This document shows positions 1 to 12,239 of a DNA stretch of 64,000 nucleotides, in pieces. The DNA comes from Pinus tabuliformis (lineage: Eukaryota; Streptophyta; Pinopsida; Pinales; Pinaceae), in the NCBI GenBank assembly GCA_031772625.1, contig CM062818.1, positions 1,278,304,277 through 1,278,368,276 on the forward strand, read 5' to 3'. Both the position numbers and the translations under genes were made by a program. Under the pieces are notes generated by a model. The model was not told the DNA's origin. It saw only the letters and a program-made list of their open reading frames with translations, and did no database searches. Position 1 is the stretch's first letter, and each line of letters opens with the position of its first letter.

Positions 1-2096
1 TAGAAAATGTTTTATCCTATATTGAACTCAAAGTCTAGTAACATCTATTTAAAAATTGGTTAAGTTATTCAATTAACTTATCTAAACAAACCTCTAGAAT
101 GATTTTCAGTCACAAGTTTCTAAGTTCTGTTTTAATAAACACATTTAAAAAAATTGATTGTACAAGCTGTTAGGGACACTCTTTTCGTTCCTCCCAAAAA
201 TACCAAACACATATTTGGAGAAAGTTTTATTTTCCATTGAACTCAATGCTTAATAATATCTATTTACTAGTTAATTCAAATTGGTTAAGTTATTGGATTA
301 GCATATCTAAACATAACCTTCAATGGAATTTCAATTGCAAGTTTTCAAGATATGTCTTAAAAAATGCATTTAATTAAAATTAGAAACTTTTGGAGGATAC
401 ACAATTACTACAATAAAATGTATCATTTCTTCTTTTTATTATTAATTCATTTTAAATTATCATATCTATATAATTAAAAATAATTAATATTTATTTAAAA
501 TAATAATAATAATAATAATATATCAATTATTTTTATAATAATAATAATAATAATATAGTAAAATTAATTTTAATTAACATTTTTGAATAAAATAACTTAA
601 AATTAAAATTTTCAAACAAAGTGTTCACTTGAAATATGAAACTTTCCAAATCAAGTGTATATAGCTTACTTTGAAACAATTTCAATAAAATTTATTTTAT
701 CATAACTCGTATATTTATATAAATTAAATGGATTTTAAATTTCAACAAGTATCAATCCATAGTATAGTAGATATCATAATATTTATCTGGTCATTAAAAA
801 AAAGTCTGTTTGTTTTTCTTGTTTTTTCGGTGGAGTGAATTCTGTTATTTCAAAAGTATGATTACATCACATCAAAGATTATTATAAGTCATATCGATCT
901 GATCTCTCATAGGGTAGACGGAACGGAGTATAATAATCCGTTGGGACCACTTTATCATCGTTGACATGTTTTCGTTTTCTTTTTCTTCTCTAATGAATTT
1001 GTATCATTATCATCTTTGATAGGTGAACATAAAGCAATTTAAATGTGGTTAGAGATTTCTGAAAGCTAACAGTGATTTACTTTAAATGTTTCCAAGTGCA
1101 AACTTATGTTATTCATAATGTTGTAAATATTTTTTATAAATCACATTGATGATTTTCAAATCAAGACATTTTAAACTATAGAATATGGTCCATCATTCAA
1201 AACAAAATAAATATTGAGGATTGTGAAAAAATAAAATCTCAATTATACCCTCAATGTGAAGCAATCCTAGATCGTTAATCTTCAACGACTCTACCCAAAT
1301 TCTCACCAATGATTAAGAACCATAAGTTTGATATTGTGCCTCGTTACTATATGTGCACATTAAACCTACTCCACTAGGTTTTCAATTCAGATTATGTGTA
1401 AAGTGAATTTTACAAAAAGATTCATAGCCTTGAACTTAAAATTTTGATTATACACAAAAGTATAGGAATCTTATAATTTTAGACGTACTTTAAGATGGTA
1501 ATGAAATGTTGTTGGATTTAGAAGTACTTTATTGTTAAATATGGAAGAGATGTTATGGAGAAGGTATTATTGTGAGGCACAATCTGATGGGTAAGAATGT
1601 ATTGTTTTATTTTGCTAATTTTTTTTACTCTGTAAAATTATATAATAAAGATAAAAATAAATAAAACTTTAAAGGCTAGTTGTAATTTTTAACATTTTGA
1701 TTTTTTCAAATTATATTTAAAAAAAATATTATTTAATAAAAAAATAAAATAAAATAAAAATTAATGAATATAGTTATTAATAAAACATTTTCATTCCATA
1801 TAATTATATAAAAATAGATAATAAAATAAAATATAAACAAAAATTAATAATATAAAATTAAAATAGAATAAAAAGATAAGATTATTTAATTAAAACAAAA
1901 TACTCAATTACTCAAACAGCGAGGTTTAACATTTTAAAATATTTTTATTAATAAACAATATTTATTTATTGAAAACTAGTTGTGTCAATAGTTCAAGTAT
2001 GGATGACAAAAAACTTGAATTTGTCAATTTATCCTTATGAAACAATTTGACTCATGTTTTTTCCCATGGTTTTGATTTAGGGATTAGGACTTTAAA
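1..2096. other. AT-rich intergenic DNA, no gene seen
   Basis: Very AT-rich sequence with frequent A and T runs and TAA-type microsatellites. I see no open frame of convincing length, no recognisable protein similarity and no LTR, PBS or inverted-repeat structure. Confidence 0.6.
500..555. repeat. (TAA)n microsatellite, two blocks
   Basis: Two runs of TAA trinucleotides (about 500-521 and 536-555) are separated by a short AT-rich spacer. Confidence 0.85.
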
Positions 2097-2689
2097 TTGT
2101 CAATATCACATGTGACTATTATTGGTAAAGGTGGTAAAGGTGAGCCGTCTCTGCAAAACACCATACAAAGTTTTAAAAAAATTGGGGAAATTTTTGATAA
2201 ATTTTTTTATTATAATTTATTAATTAAAAAAACACGAGTTATTTTCTCTTTTTTTTTTTTAAATAATATTTTAAATCTTTTCCGAATAGTTTGTGTAAAT
2301 AAAAGAAAATTCTAAGACAAAAATAATTCTATTTTTATATGAGAATATGTTTTGTAGACAAAATTTAAAAAAAAAAGGGAGCCAATAATTTTGTTTATCT
2401 ATCTATAGTCTATTATCTCTGAAAGACTAACATTTAATTTTGTATAGTTATAGTTGTCCTCCAACATGAGAGTGTCTTATCGCCGAAGTTAAAAAAAAAT
2501 CGGAAATATCTTGTTAAAAAGTTTGTCATTATAATTTCCTAATTTGAAATAAAAATTAAAAGAAGATTTATTTTTTATTTATCTTCTTTCAATCATTTTG
2601 ATTCATGTATCTATAGTCTTTATGTTAGAAAATTAGACTTTGTCTTTTTATATGTTTTATTTTTGTATCAGAGTGTATTATAGGCAAAT
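2097..2689. repeat. Diverged short-repeat block, part 1
   Basis: Contains degenerate copies of a unit whose most conserved core reads AGTGTCTTATAGGGAAAGTT (copies near 2471-2490 and 2671-2690), followed by A-rich sequence and a TTATAATTTCTTAATTT-like stretch. The same unit recurs at 8677-8807 and, better preserved, at 11061-11080, 11184-11205 and 11381-11400. The three blocks were probably one array before two LTR elements inserted. No protein-coding signal is seen. Confidence 0.6.
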
Positions 2690-3022
2690 TGTTATGAAAC
2701 CAGCTCACAAAAAGATAGAAAAGATAGATCAACACCTTAGAATTCAGCCTCTTCAATGGGACAACCTCCTTTACATTACATAAATGAACAATTCTTCGAT
2801 GATTCAAATGACAAAACCTCCTTTCTGTATATAGGAGTCTAAGGAGTCACAATATAACGCAGCTGACCTAACAATAATAATATAAAACCACAAAAATAAC
2901 AATAGAGGGATTCTATGGGGCACAGTAATAACAATATGGGGACAATAGGGGCACAATAATATTAATAAGGGATACAACTACAATAGTAATGGGGCAATCA
3001 CTAGTATTATAGGGACCTAACA
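2690..3022 (-). repeat. 3' LTR of chromovirus (333 bp)
   Basis: Aligns end to end with 8365-8676. It carries an extra stretch of about 21 bases near 2948-2970 that is absent from the other LTR. Confidence 0.93.
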
Positions 3023-3034
3023 TGCCCCTCTCAT
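3023..3034 (-). other. Polypurine tract of chromovirus
   Basis: Minus strand reads GAGAGGGGCA directly before the 3' LTR, the usual position and composition of the plus-strand priming site. Confidence 0.75.
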
Positions 3035-6000
3035 TCAAAAAAGTGTTTTCCTGAACGCATGAGTAGTTCTGGATGCTTCTGTATAAAATTTTCATCCTTC
3101 CATATGGAATCTTCAGCGGATAAGTTCTTCCACTTGATAAGATACTCCGAAATTGATCGATTCCGTAGCTGTCGAGTTCTTGTTTCTGTGACTGCTTCCG
3201 ATTCCAATATAATTTTTCCTTCCTTGTCAAGTTCTGGCAATATTGTTTGAACTGGGAGCTTGTTGCCTATAACCTTCTTTAAACATGAAACATGGAAAAC
3301 TGGGTGCAATCGAAAAGTTGCAGGAAGCTCCAATTTGTAAGCCATAATACCAATCTTTTACAACACCTTGTACGGACCATAATACTTTGGTGATAATTTA
3401 TTATCCTTCTTAGCTTGCTTGAGGGACATTTGCTTATATGGTTGTAGCCGTAGGAATACCCAATCACCTACATCAAAACTTCTTTCGCAGCGATGTTGAT
3501 CTGTTTGTTGTTTCATTCTATTGTGTGCCAACACGTGGTTATCCTTTAAGAGTTGGAGGACTTGTTGTTGATGTTCAATGTGATGTTCCACTGCTTGAAC
3601 CTTAGAATTTCCTCTTAAATATGATGTGATGGATGGTGGCTGATATCCATAAAGTGCCATAAATGGGGTCATTTTTGTTGCTGTATGGAAGGAAGTGTTA
3701 TACCACCATTCAACCAGAGGCAACCATTTGACCCATTGTGTCTGTTTATCAAATACAAAGCAACGAAGATATCCTTCCAAACATTTGTTTACTATCTCAG
3801 TTTGCCCATCATATTGAGGATGATAAGATGAGCTATGAGCTAACTGAGTACCAAGACAAGAAATAATTCTGTCCAAAAGTTTCCAGTGAAAATGGGATCT
3901 CTGTCACTTACAATAATCTTTGGGCTTACATGTAGCTTTTGAATTGTTTCCATAAATGCAGTAGAAATTATACTGGCTTTAGATGGATATGATAATGCAC
4001 AAAAGTGTGCATACTTGGTAAGTCTATCAACTACCGCCATGATGACACTCGTTCCCTCAAATTTGGGTAAACCTGTGATAAAATCCATTGAAACCTCCTC
4101 CAAACGTTGGCTTGGAATGGATAAAGGTTGTAATAGACCTGGTGTCTTAATTGTTTCAACTTTATTTTGTTGGAAAACCAAACATTCTGCCACAAACTTT
4201 TGAATATCCGATTTAAGGCCATCCCAAAAAAATTCCTTCTTAACCCTATGGTAAGTTTTTAAAAATCCTGAGTGCCCTCCTAAGGGAGAAGTGTGCAATT
4301 CCATAAGAATATTTTGTTTTAGTTGAGAATTCTTAGAGAGGTATAAGCGATCTTTGTACCATAACGAATCATTTTTCCAGCTAAAAGTATTAGATGTACT
4401 GGAATCATGTTGTAACTTTCGAATAAGTGCCCACACTTCTTCATCATTCTTCCATTCCTCCCTTGCTTTGTTTATCCAATCTAGTTGGATAATAGAAATG
4501 GCGCACAACAATGCTTCCACATCCTCATCCTTTCTTGAAAGTGCATCTGCGACCACATTTTGCTTCCCTTTTTTGTAGATGATTTCAAAGTCATAACCCA
4601 ACATCTTTGTGACACACTTTTGTTGCTCTTTAGAGGATAATCTTTGTTCTAAAAAGTGTTTAAGGCCATCATGATCCATTTTTACCTTGAAGTGTCTTCC
4701 CATTAGGTAGGGTCCCCATTTCTTAAGTGCATGGAGTATTGCCAACATTTCCTTCTCATAAATAGCTTTGTGAAAAAACTTTCCCTTGATTGGACAACTT
4801 TCAAAAGCGATGGGTCTTTCATCGTGCATTAAAACAGCACCAATTCCATTTCCTGAAGCAACACATTCCACAATAATGTTTTTTGTGAAGTCCAAGGTAG
4901 CTAAGACCATTGCTTGGCACATTGCCTCTTTAAGATGTTCAAAGGCCTTTGTTGCTTTTGGAGTCCATGAAAATGCATCTTTCTTCAATAATGTTGTTAG
5001 AGGTGCTGCTATTCTCCCATAATTCTTAACAAACTTCTGATAATACCCTGTCAACCCGAGAAATCCTCGCAGATGCCTTATGGATGTGGGGATTTTCCAT
5101 TCCTTAATGGCTTTAATTTTTCTAGGGTCTACCTTAACTCCTTCATGAGATACAATATGACCCAGATATTCCACCTCTTGTACTCCAAAGAAGCATTTGT
5201 ATCTTTTTGCATATAATTGTTTCTCCTCCAATAATTGTAGCACCCTGTCAACATGTTCAACAGGATCATTCCAAGACTTACTGTAGAATAATATATCATC
5301 AAAAAATACCAACACAAATTTTCTAAGGAAGGTTTTAAAAATGGAATTCATCAAACCTTGAAATGTAGAAGGTGCATTGGTAAGGCCAAAAGGCATGACC
5401 AAAAATTCATAATGACCCTCATGAGTTATAAATGCTGTTTTCAAAATGTCTTCAGTCTTCATTCTGATTTGATGATATCCTGAATGAAGATCCAACTTGG
5501 TGAAGTAAATTGATCCATGCAATTCATCCAGTAATTCATCAATGCCATGAATGGGAAACTTATCTTTGATAGTGAGCTTGTTAAGCTCCCTATAATCTGG
5601 ACACATGGGTCATGATCCATCCTTCTTGTGCACCAATACTACTGGAGCAGAGAAAGAACTTTGACTAGGTTGAATTATACTCGCCTCTAGGATTTCTGCA
5701 ACCATATGTTCAATTTCACTCTTTTGGGCATAGGGATATCTGTACGGCCTGTTGTTTGGAGGAACACTTCCTGGAATCAGATGAATAGAATGATCATGAT
5801 CACAAATAGGTGAGAGACCTTTGGAAGTCTCAAACACCTCGGAATGATTGTCCAAGACTTCTTGGAGATCTGGAGAAATAGATGATTCCAATGTGGAAAC
5901 ATCTAATGAACATAATTGTGCAATTACACCTCTTTGTTCCTTTTTTAGAAGCTTTGTCATACCGTTAAAGTTGATTATCTTTCTCAGTTTCCCTGCAATA

Positions 6001-7469
6001 TCCCTTAATTCAACTTCCTTTCCTTCCACAAAAAAAATAATGAAAAGTTCTTGAAAATTAAAAGCTATTGTACCTAAGGATTGTAGCCATTGGACTCCTA
6101 GTACAACATCAACACCTACCATTAGAATGGAAAGCATTGAGTTATTCAATACATATTCTCCCATGGATAGCTTGATATTATGGCACTTTCCAAAGCAATT
6201 TATCGTTCCTCCATTTGCAACCATCACTTGACACTCTGGTGCTGGATATAGGAAGCAATTCAATTCTTTTGCTACCTTACAATGAATAAAATTATGGGTA
6301 CTTCCTGAATCAATCAACACTATTACCTTTTTCTTCTTGATTTGTCCTTCTATCTTGATGGTTTGAGGAGTGGTAATTCTAACCAATGCATTACAAGATA
6401 TGGTCAGATTCATTTCTTCTTTATCTAGGCTTTGTTCCTGGAGTATATCCTCTTCTTTTAACCTTTTTTTCTCCTTTTCTTCTTCCTCTTCACAATCGAT
6501 GTAGAATAATTTCTTCTCAGCACACTTATGACCTTTAGTGTATTTGCTATCATAACTGTAACAAATCCATTTTTCTCTTTTTTCTTCAAATTTTTGTGGT
6601 CTCAACCATATAGGTTGTGGAAGACTAGGGGCAACAACACTTCCATCTTTATAGTTGTGAGTGGTATGCTTCCTGGTTGCCATAATTTTCCTTTCCATTT
6701 TTCCTGCTAACCTGAATGCCTTCTCTAATGAATCAGGTTCCCAAAGGCGAACATCATGTTGGATATTATCCTTTAAAGTACCTATGAACACATCAATCCT
6801 ATGCTCCTGTGGAATATTTTTTACCCTTATGTTCAATTTTTGGAACTCCTCAATGTGCTCCATTACTGAACCCTTTTGTTTGAGACTTATCAATTGGCTA
6901 AAAAAAGTGTTGCTTTTTGTATCCTCATAATGTGCTTTCAATTCTTCCATAAAAATTGCCCAAGTGATAATTTTTTTATGAGAGCAAAGCCATTGATATC
7001 ATACAAACTGATTTGGTTCCAAATATAAAGTTGCAATACATACCTTTTGTGTGTTTTTCACATTATTGAGATCAAAAAATTGCTCCATTTGTAATATCCA
7101 TGTTGCGGGATCCTTGCCATCAAAATTCCTCATATCGATTTTTGGAATATGGTGGGTCTTTGGTCCACCATTAGAGTCTATGAAATAATGATTAACATTT
7201 ATTTTTTTCTCATCATGAGTTTCCTTTACTACCCTTTCACCATTAGTAAGCATTTCTTGTAGAAACTTTTTCAAATCTGTCTTCAAATATTCCATGCCTG
7301 TCTTCAAATCTATTTTCAAATCGTCCATCTTAGCTTCCACTCCCTTTATCTTAGATTCCACGCCATTTATCTTAGCTTCTGTTAGCTTTTGTGAGAGTGA
7401 CATTTGTTGCACTTGGTCTTGTAATTTTGATATATCATGTAGCATTTCTTCCTCTTCTTCATGAGTCAT
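3031..7469 (-). pseudogene. Chromovirus gag-pol polyprotein, broken
   Basis: One polyprotein read from an ATG at 7469. The order is a coiled-coil N-terminus rich in Glu/Lys, retrotransposon gag, zinc knuckle (~6540-6570), retropepsin (DSGSTHNF near 6300), RT with an FFDD active-site motif (~5296-5307), RNase H, integrase, and a chromodomain-like tail (LIKWKNLSAEDSIW, ~3090-3200). It is interrupted by in-frame stops at 6999-7001 (TGA), 5610-5612 (TGA) and 3358-3360 (TAA), and by one frameshift near 3860-3876, probably a lost base in a T run. Key residues are also lost: the second Cys of the zinc knuckle is Tyr, the first RNase H Asp is Val, and the second Cys of the integrase CxxC is Phe (~4170-4185). 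The integrase Asp residues and Glu remain visible. It cannot make an active element. Confidence 0.92.
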
Positions 7470-7734
7470 GCTAGCGCTTTTAGGTTGCTTACTAGGTGTT
7501 TACATTTTCTTTCCTTGGGGCATCAATTAGCGATAATAATGCTCTACTATGCCCTTTGAATTCTTCCAAATAATTTTTCAAACCAAGCTTAAGAAAAAAT
7601 TTAAAAAAATCTACACACCTTTTTTCACTTTGTAGGAGCTCGATATTTCCTCTGATGTATCTCTGTTATTTCGGATCATCTAGTTCTAAAATTGTGACCT
7701 GCAGTAGTCCCCTGTGTCCTCTTTCCAATGCCAC

Positions 7735-8062
7735 TAGTCTGATCCAAATTGGATTCTCCAAGGAAGAGTTATGCCAAATCTCCTACAATGACTTGATTAT
7801 AGACTAGTTCAGTAGAGCGAACTTGTACAATGTTCCATGAGTCACTATTTCGACCTTTTTCTCTGAAAATATATACAAGAAACTACAGTCCGTCCTCTTA
7901 GTCTGATCCAAATTGGATTCTCCAAGGAAGAGTTATGCCAAATCTCCTACAATGACTTGATTATAGACTAGTTCAGTAGAGCGAACTTGTACAATGTTCC
8001 ATGAGTCACTATTTCAACCTTTTTCTCTGAAAATATATACAAGAAACTACAGTCCGTCCTCT
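7735..8062. repeat. 164-bp tandem duplication in chromovirus leader
   Basis: Copies 7735-7898 and 7899-8062 are almost identical and adjacent, differing at a few bases (for example CG versus CA in the middle). They lie in the untranslated leader between the PBS and gag. Confidence 0.9.
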
Positions 8063-8350
8063 TTCTGTACCTTCCTACGAAGTTTCAATCCGATGCTCAG
8101 AGAGAAAGTTGTGACGATTTTCCCCAGGACACTTGTTTGGAATGTAATTCAGGAGCCTGTAAAAGACCAACTTCCTCAGATCATATCTCCTCAAATATAG
8201 CGTGAAATGCTCTGAAATTCGGACGTGAGGTTCATTACAACTTCTTCTCAAATGGGTTTTTTTTTTTAGCTTCTGAAACATCGCAGAAAAAAAGTTATAG
8301 CGAAAATTCCACGATCACCTATTTAGAGCAATGAAACCCTAGAATCCAAA

Positions 8351-8362
8351 GCTCTGATACCA
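8351..8362 (-). other. Primer-binding site, tRNA-iMet type
   Basis: Minus strand reads TGGTATCAGAGC, the standard plant initiator-Met PBS, two bases inside the 5' LTR. This fixes the element's orientation as minus. Confidence 0.95.
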
Positions 8363-8364
8363 AA

Positions 8365-8676
8365 TGTTATGAAACCATATCACAAAAAGATACAAAAGAT
8401 AGATCAACGCCTTAGAATTCAGCCTCTTCGAGGGGGCAGCCTCCTTTACATTACATAAATGAACAATTCTTTGATGATTCAAATGAAAAAACCTCCTTTT
8501 TATATATAGGAGTCTAAGCAGTCACAATATAACCCAGCCGACCTAACAGTAATAATATAAAGCCACAAAAATAACAATAGAGGGATTCTATGGGGCACAG
8601 TAATAACAATATGGGGACAATAGGGATATAACTAAAATAGTAAATGGGTGATCACTAGTATTATAGGGACCTAACA
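8365..8676 (-). repeat. 5' LTR of chromovirus (312 bp)
   Basis: Pairs with 2690-3022 and starts and ends with the same TG/CA boundaries. The PBS immediately precedes it on the plus strand. Confidence 0.93.
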
Positions 8677-8807
8677 CAAAATTTTCAAAAAAAATTAGGA
8701 GTCTCATTTCAATGATTTTGATTTATATACTTATAATCTAAAAAATTAGCCTTTACTTTTATATAATTATTATTTTCCTCCAACATGAAAGTGTTTTATA
8801 GGAAACC
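8677..8807. repeat. Diverged short-repeat block, part 2
   Basis: Continues the repeat unit interrupted by the chromovirus (AGTGTTTTATAGGAAA near 8790-8805). It is itself interrupted at 8808 by the next LTR element. Confidence 0.55.
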
Positions 8808-9036
8808 TATTAGAAAAATAAAAGAGGGCAGAGAGATATTATGTAGACAACACAAAACCACACTTCAATATCTTTATTGATCACAACAGTTACAAATATA
8901 TAGGACATAAAAGACTGACTTCGAGACATTTGGAACACGACTACAACTCATACATAGGAAACAATGACTTCTAGATTGTCGTTTGGGGACGCACAATGAA
9001 AACTCACAACAACACATGGGAGTATTACTTCCAACA
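8808..9036 (-). repeat. 3' LTR of the 2.06-kb element
   Basis: Aligns end to end with 10639-10868 at high similarity. On the minus strand it begins TGTTGGAAGTAAT and ends TA rather than CA. Confidence 0.88.
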
Positions 9037-10626
9037 CCCACCCTTAATGCTTACATGTAATAAATATAGAAAACACACATTGCAACAATAAATTAATCTC
9101 TGCCACATTTTTCTGATATTGTCATCACTAGCATGCATATCCACTCTACAATCCCATAATTTCCTCTCTTTTCCTCACCACACTTTCAATCTTCCCACTT
9201 AATCCATTTAAGACACAACTGCTTCATACCTTCATTGACGCACTTCATAGAATTAACACTTCTCAACCTCCCGAATCGCAATCGGTCAGCCTTGATATTG
9301 AGGCATCCTATAGAACTTTCACCATCTGTTGAATATATGGTCTTCCGTTATATTCACAAGTTATCTAGGATACCTTTCTTGGTAAATAATGTCTTCAACA
9401 ATCAATTCTACAACTTGACCTTGTCTAAAATAACCTGTAATGACGCTCTTGGAGCACGATGGGTCACACCAGCTTATCAAGAGCTACCTGTAACTAATGC
9501 TGTAGGAGCACTACATGTCATAGCCTCTTGAATAGTTGGCTTATTCTTTGTGGTTTTGCATCATTTGATTCTTGAAATAAAAAGAAAATATAACTACCAC
9601 TCAAAGCAAAACATTTTTTTTATAGATATATTTAAATAATATAACCACACTAGTTCAAAGAAGATCTTGGACCAAAGAAGTTCTAGATGGCATAATATCA
9701 TTCCGTGTCCTCCCCCACCTCCATAATGGGTGTCGACAATGTCAATGGAAAGTATACACAATTGTGTAATGCACACAAGGTGAGTTCCCTTGTGAAAAAT
9801 GACTCCAACAACAAATCCCCAAACAAATAGTCCTTCCACTAGTCACAGTCACAGGTCATGGGTTTAGAGCTAGTCCATGAGTATTGGATGGAGGCGGATG
9901 GGTAAGTGTGAGAACAAGAACATGAAATGGGCATTGAGAGCAATAGGTGGTCATCAAACCGCTAACACAGTGAACCTGCAATGGAAGTTGTTTCCCTCAA
10001 GCATGATTCTCGTTGGGTTGTTTGTGAGCATGGGGAAAATGGCCGTTGGGGTCAGAATCCCTCCCCATCCCATTTTAGGAAATGATGGGAAGTGCCATAT
10101 TTGAAGGTTGGTCACCATGAAAGAGTTCTCTTCCAATGTCCAGGAGGCGAAGGACCTAGGTTTCAGCCTTGGTGAAAAGTATTTTCCATTCCAGGAGGGA
10201 ATTTGGCTTTCAAATGAAGATTGCTTCTATGGAGGCCGAGTAATGCTACCAAGCTAGTTATTAGTAACTGAAAGTTGCTAAGAATTGATGGGTTTATGAA
10301 TTTGTGTTCTGAGAGGCTTTGTAGAACTCCTTATGCAAACGATTCCGTGCCAAGAAATAAAATTGTTGGCCTCTTTTAATAGAAATGAAGAAAATCACAA
10401 CACACTGCCTCGATTACTGTATTCCTTTGAAAATGATTTCACACTTCGATTCCTTCTCACAATCGTGCCCAACAATATTTCTTGGACTCAAGATCTACCC
10501 ACGAATAAATCTACACACAAAAACCTTGAAATCAAACATTCAACTAATCTATTTACATATGATCTATAAACTCAAGACTCTCTTAGATATTCCCGGCCCT
10601 CCCTTGAAGGAGTCAGGCTAAAACAT

Positions 10627-10638
10627 GCTCTAATACAA
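10627..10638 (-). other. Degraded primer-binding site
   Basis: Minus strand TTGTATTAGAGC differs from the iMet PBS at two positions, directly inside the 5' LTR. Confidence 0.7.
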
Positions 10639-10868
10639 TATTAGAAAAATAGAAGAGAGGAGAGAGATTGTGTACACAACACAAAACCACAGTTCAATAT
10701 CTTTATTGATCACAACAGTTACAAATATATAGGACATAAAACACTAACTTTGACACATTTGGATTACAACTACAACTCATACATAGGAAACAACAACTTC
10801 TAGATTGATGCTTGGGGACTCACAATGACAACTCACAATAACAATAGATGAGAGCATTACTTCCAACA
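10639..10868 (-). repeat. 5' LTR of the 2.06-kb element
   Basis: Pairs with 8808-9036. It has the same unusual TA terminus next to the primer site. Confidence 0.88.
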
Positions 10869-11500
10869 AAATCAAGTATCAATTTGTTGTGTCAAATTTG
10901 AGATTTGAATCCTTTTATGTGAAAGCTATATATAGGCACATAAGATACAAAAAGTGATTGGCAATGAGGACCCTGAGTTTTCAATTTCACAAGTGGCTAT
11001 TATTAGTAAAGGTAAGTCTTCCCCTGCACAACACCAAATTAGGCTTTATTTTTGTATTAGAGTGTCTTATAGGGAAAGTTTAAGAAAAAAGGGGAAAATT
11101 TTTGATAACTTCTTTTGTTATAATTTCTTAATTTAAGAACAAAATAGAACACCAAAGTTATTTCACTATATTTTTTTGTATTAGAGTGTCTTATAGGGAA
11201 AGTTAAAAGAAAAAGGAAAAAATTTTATAAATTTTTTGGTTATAATTTCTTTTGCAAAATAAATAAACAAAAAATCTCAAACCAAAATTACCTCTATTTA
11301 TTGTTATTCTCTAGCATGAGAGTGGTTTTACGAAAGCTTTTCTAAATGTTCCTTGTGTAGTTAGGCTTTATTTTTGTATGAGTGTTCTATAGGGAAAGTT
11401 TAAAAAAAAACGGAAATCCCATTTTAATGATTTTGATTCATGTATTTATAGTCCTTATGTCTAGAAATATATGCTTTATTTTTGTATAATTATCTATTAT
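10869..11500. repeat. Diverged short-repeat block, part 3
   Basis: Holds the clearest copies of the unit core (11061-11080, 11184-11205, 11381-11400), each followed by an A-rich stretch. Spacing varies from about 120 to 200 bp. No coding signal. Confidence 0.65.
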
Positions 11501-11501
11501 G

Positions 11502-11670
11502 TAAACGAGCCTAGATCCATCTTAACTTTGGATCTATCACGTGTCGAGGAGATCAAATATCTCAAATTCTAAACCTTTCTTCAAGTTCAATATTTAAACC
11601 TTTTTTTAAGTGCAAAACGTGAGGAAATGTTTGCGAGAAATTTGATCAAGATGGATCTACATTAATGGTA
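11502..11670. mobile_element. Small inverted-repeat (MITE-like) element
   Basis: The left end contains TAGATCCATCTTAAC and the right end contains its near-complement (GATCAAGATGGATCTA). They are about 170 bp apart with no coding capacity between. The same terminal motif recurs at 25.8, 25.9, 26.6, 27.6-27.8, 42.3 and 43.3 kb, so this is one member of a dispersed family. Exact ends and target duplication are not resolved. Confidence 0.6.
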
Positions 11671-12239
11671 AAATAAATATTATATTGAAATACTTTTGTG
11701 TAGAGAGGTGTTTTCATATTTAGTGAAATATATATAATTAAAAAAAAACCAAAGTTAAGAAATAGGTTAGCTTGCATTTATGGATAAGAACCAATAATGA
11801 CTACCTTGCTATTGGTTTGACAACTAAATTAAATTAATTAAATTATAATAAGTTAAATTTTGCACTCTGAAAAACTAAAAATAAAAAATAAAAATAAAAC
11901 CTATGAAAAGAAATATGAGCTATATAGATTATAATGATTTTATCATTATATATATATATAAATTAATATTTATAATAAAATATATTTTCCTAATCTAGCC
12001 GTCTCTTATACATAACCTATGATATAATATATAAAGAGACAACTCCACTTCACGGTTGGTCATGATGATATTTTTTTAATTCTTCCCCTCTTAAACTAAT
12101 TAAAACTTTACTTGTATTATTTAAACAATTTTTCAAAAGCGAAGTCTTGATGATGTTGACAGCATTAACTATGACGACAAATATTTAACCATCAAAACAA
12201 CATTAAACAAATCTAAAAGCTATGATTTTGGCATGGTAT
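11671..12239. other. AT-rich DNA, nothing recognised
   Basis: Low-complexity AT-rich sequence. No open frame, repeat boundary or RNA gene seen. Confidence 0.5.

Larger units (their letters stand above)
2690..8676 (-). mobile_element. Full-length Ty3/gypsy chromovirus, defective
   Basis: A complete LTR retrotransposon of about 6.0 kb on the minus strand. Both LTRs begin TGTTATG and end CTAACA on the plus strand. A primer-binding site complementary to the initiator tRNA-Met 3' end lies inside the right (5') LTR, and a purine tract lies inside the left (3') LTR. Flanks read CAAAT (2685-2689) and CAAAA (8677-8681), a 5-bp target duplication with one change. The interior encodes gag, protease, RT, RNase H, integrase and a C-terminal chromodomain-like segment, in the order typical of chromoviruses. 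LTRs differ at roughly 8% of the first 200 aligned bases by eye, plus a 21-bp indel, so the insertion is old. Clade is not certain. Confidence 0.93.
8808..10868 (-). mobile_element. 2.06-kb non-autonomous LTR retrotransposon
   Basis: Two 229-230 bp direct repeats bound a 1.6 kb interior. Inside the right LTR, the minus strand carries a degraded tRNA-iMet primer site (TTGTATTAGAGC, 10627-10638). Inside the left LTR it carries a purine tract (AAGGGTGGG). Flanks AAACC (8803-8807) and AAATC (10869-10873) look like a 5-bp target duplication with one change. The interior shows no recognisable gag or pol. Open frames such as 9235-9531 (+) match nothing I know. It therefore depended on another element for mobility. 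Confidence 0.85.

Noticed and set aside
9235..9531. 98-codon plus-strand frame in the 2.06-kb LTR element
   Set aside because: It is antisense to the element and has no domain. Probably a chance frame.
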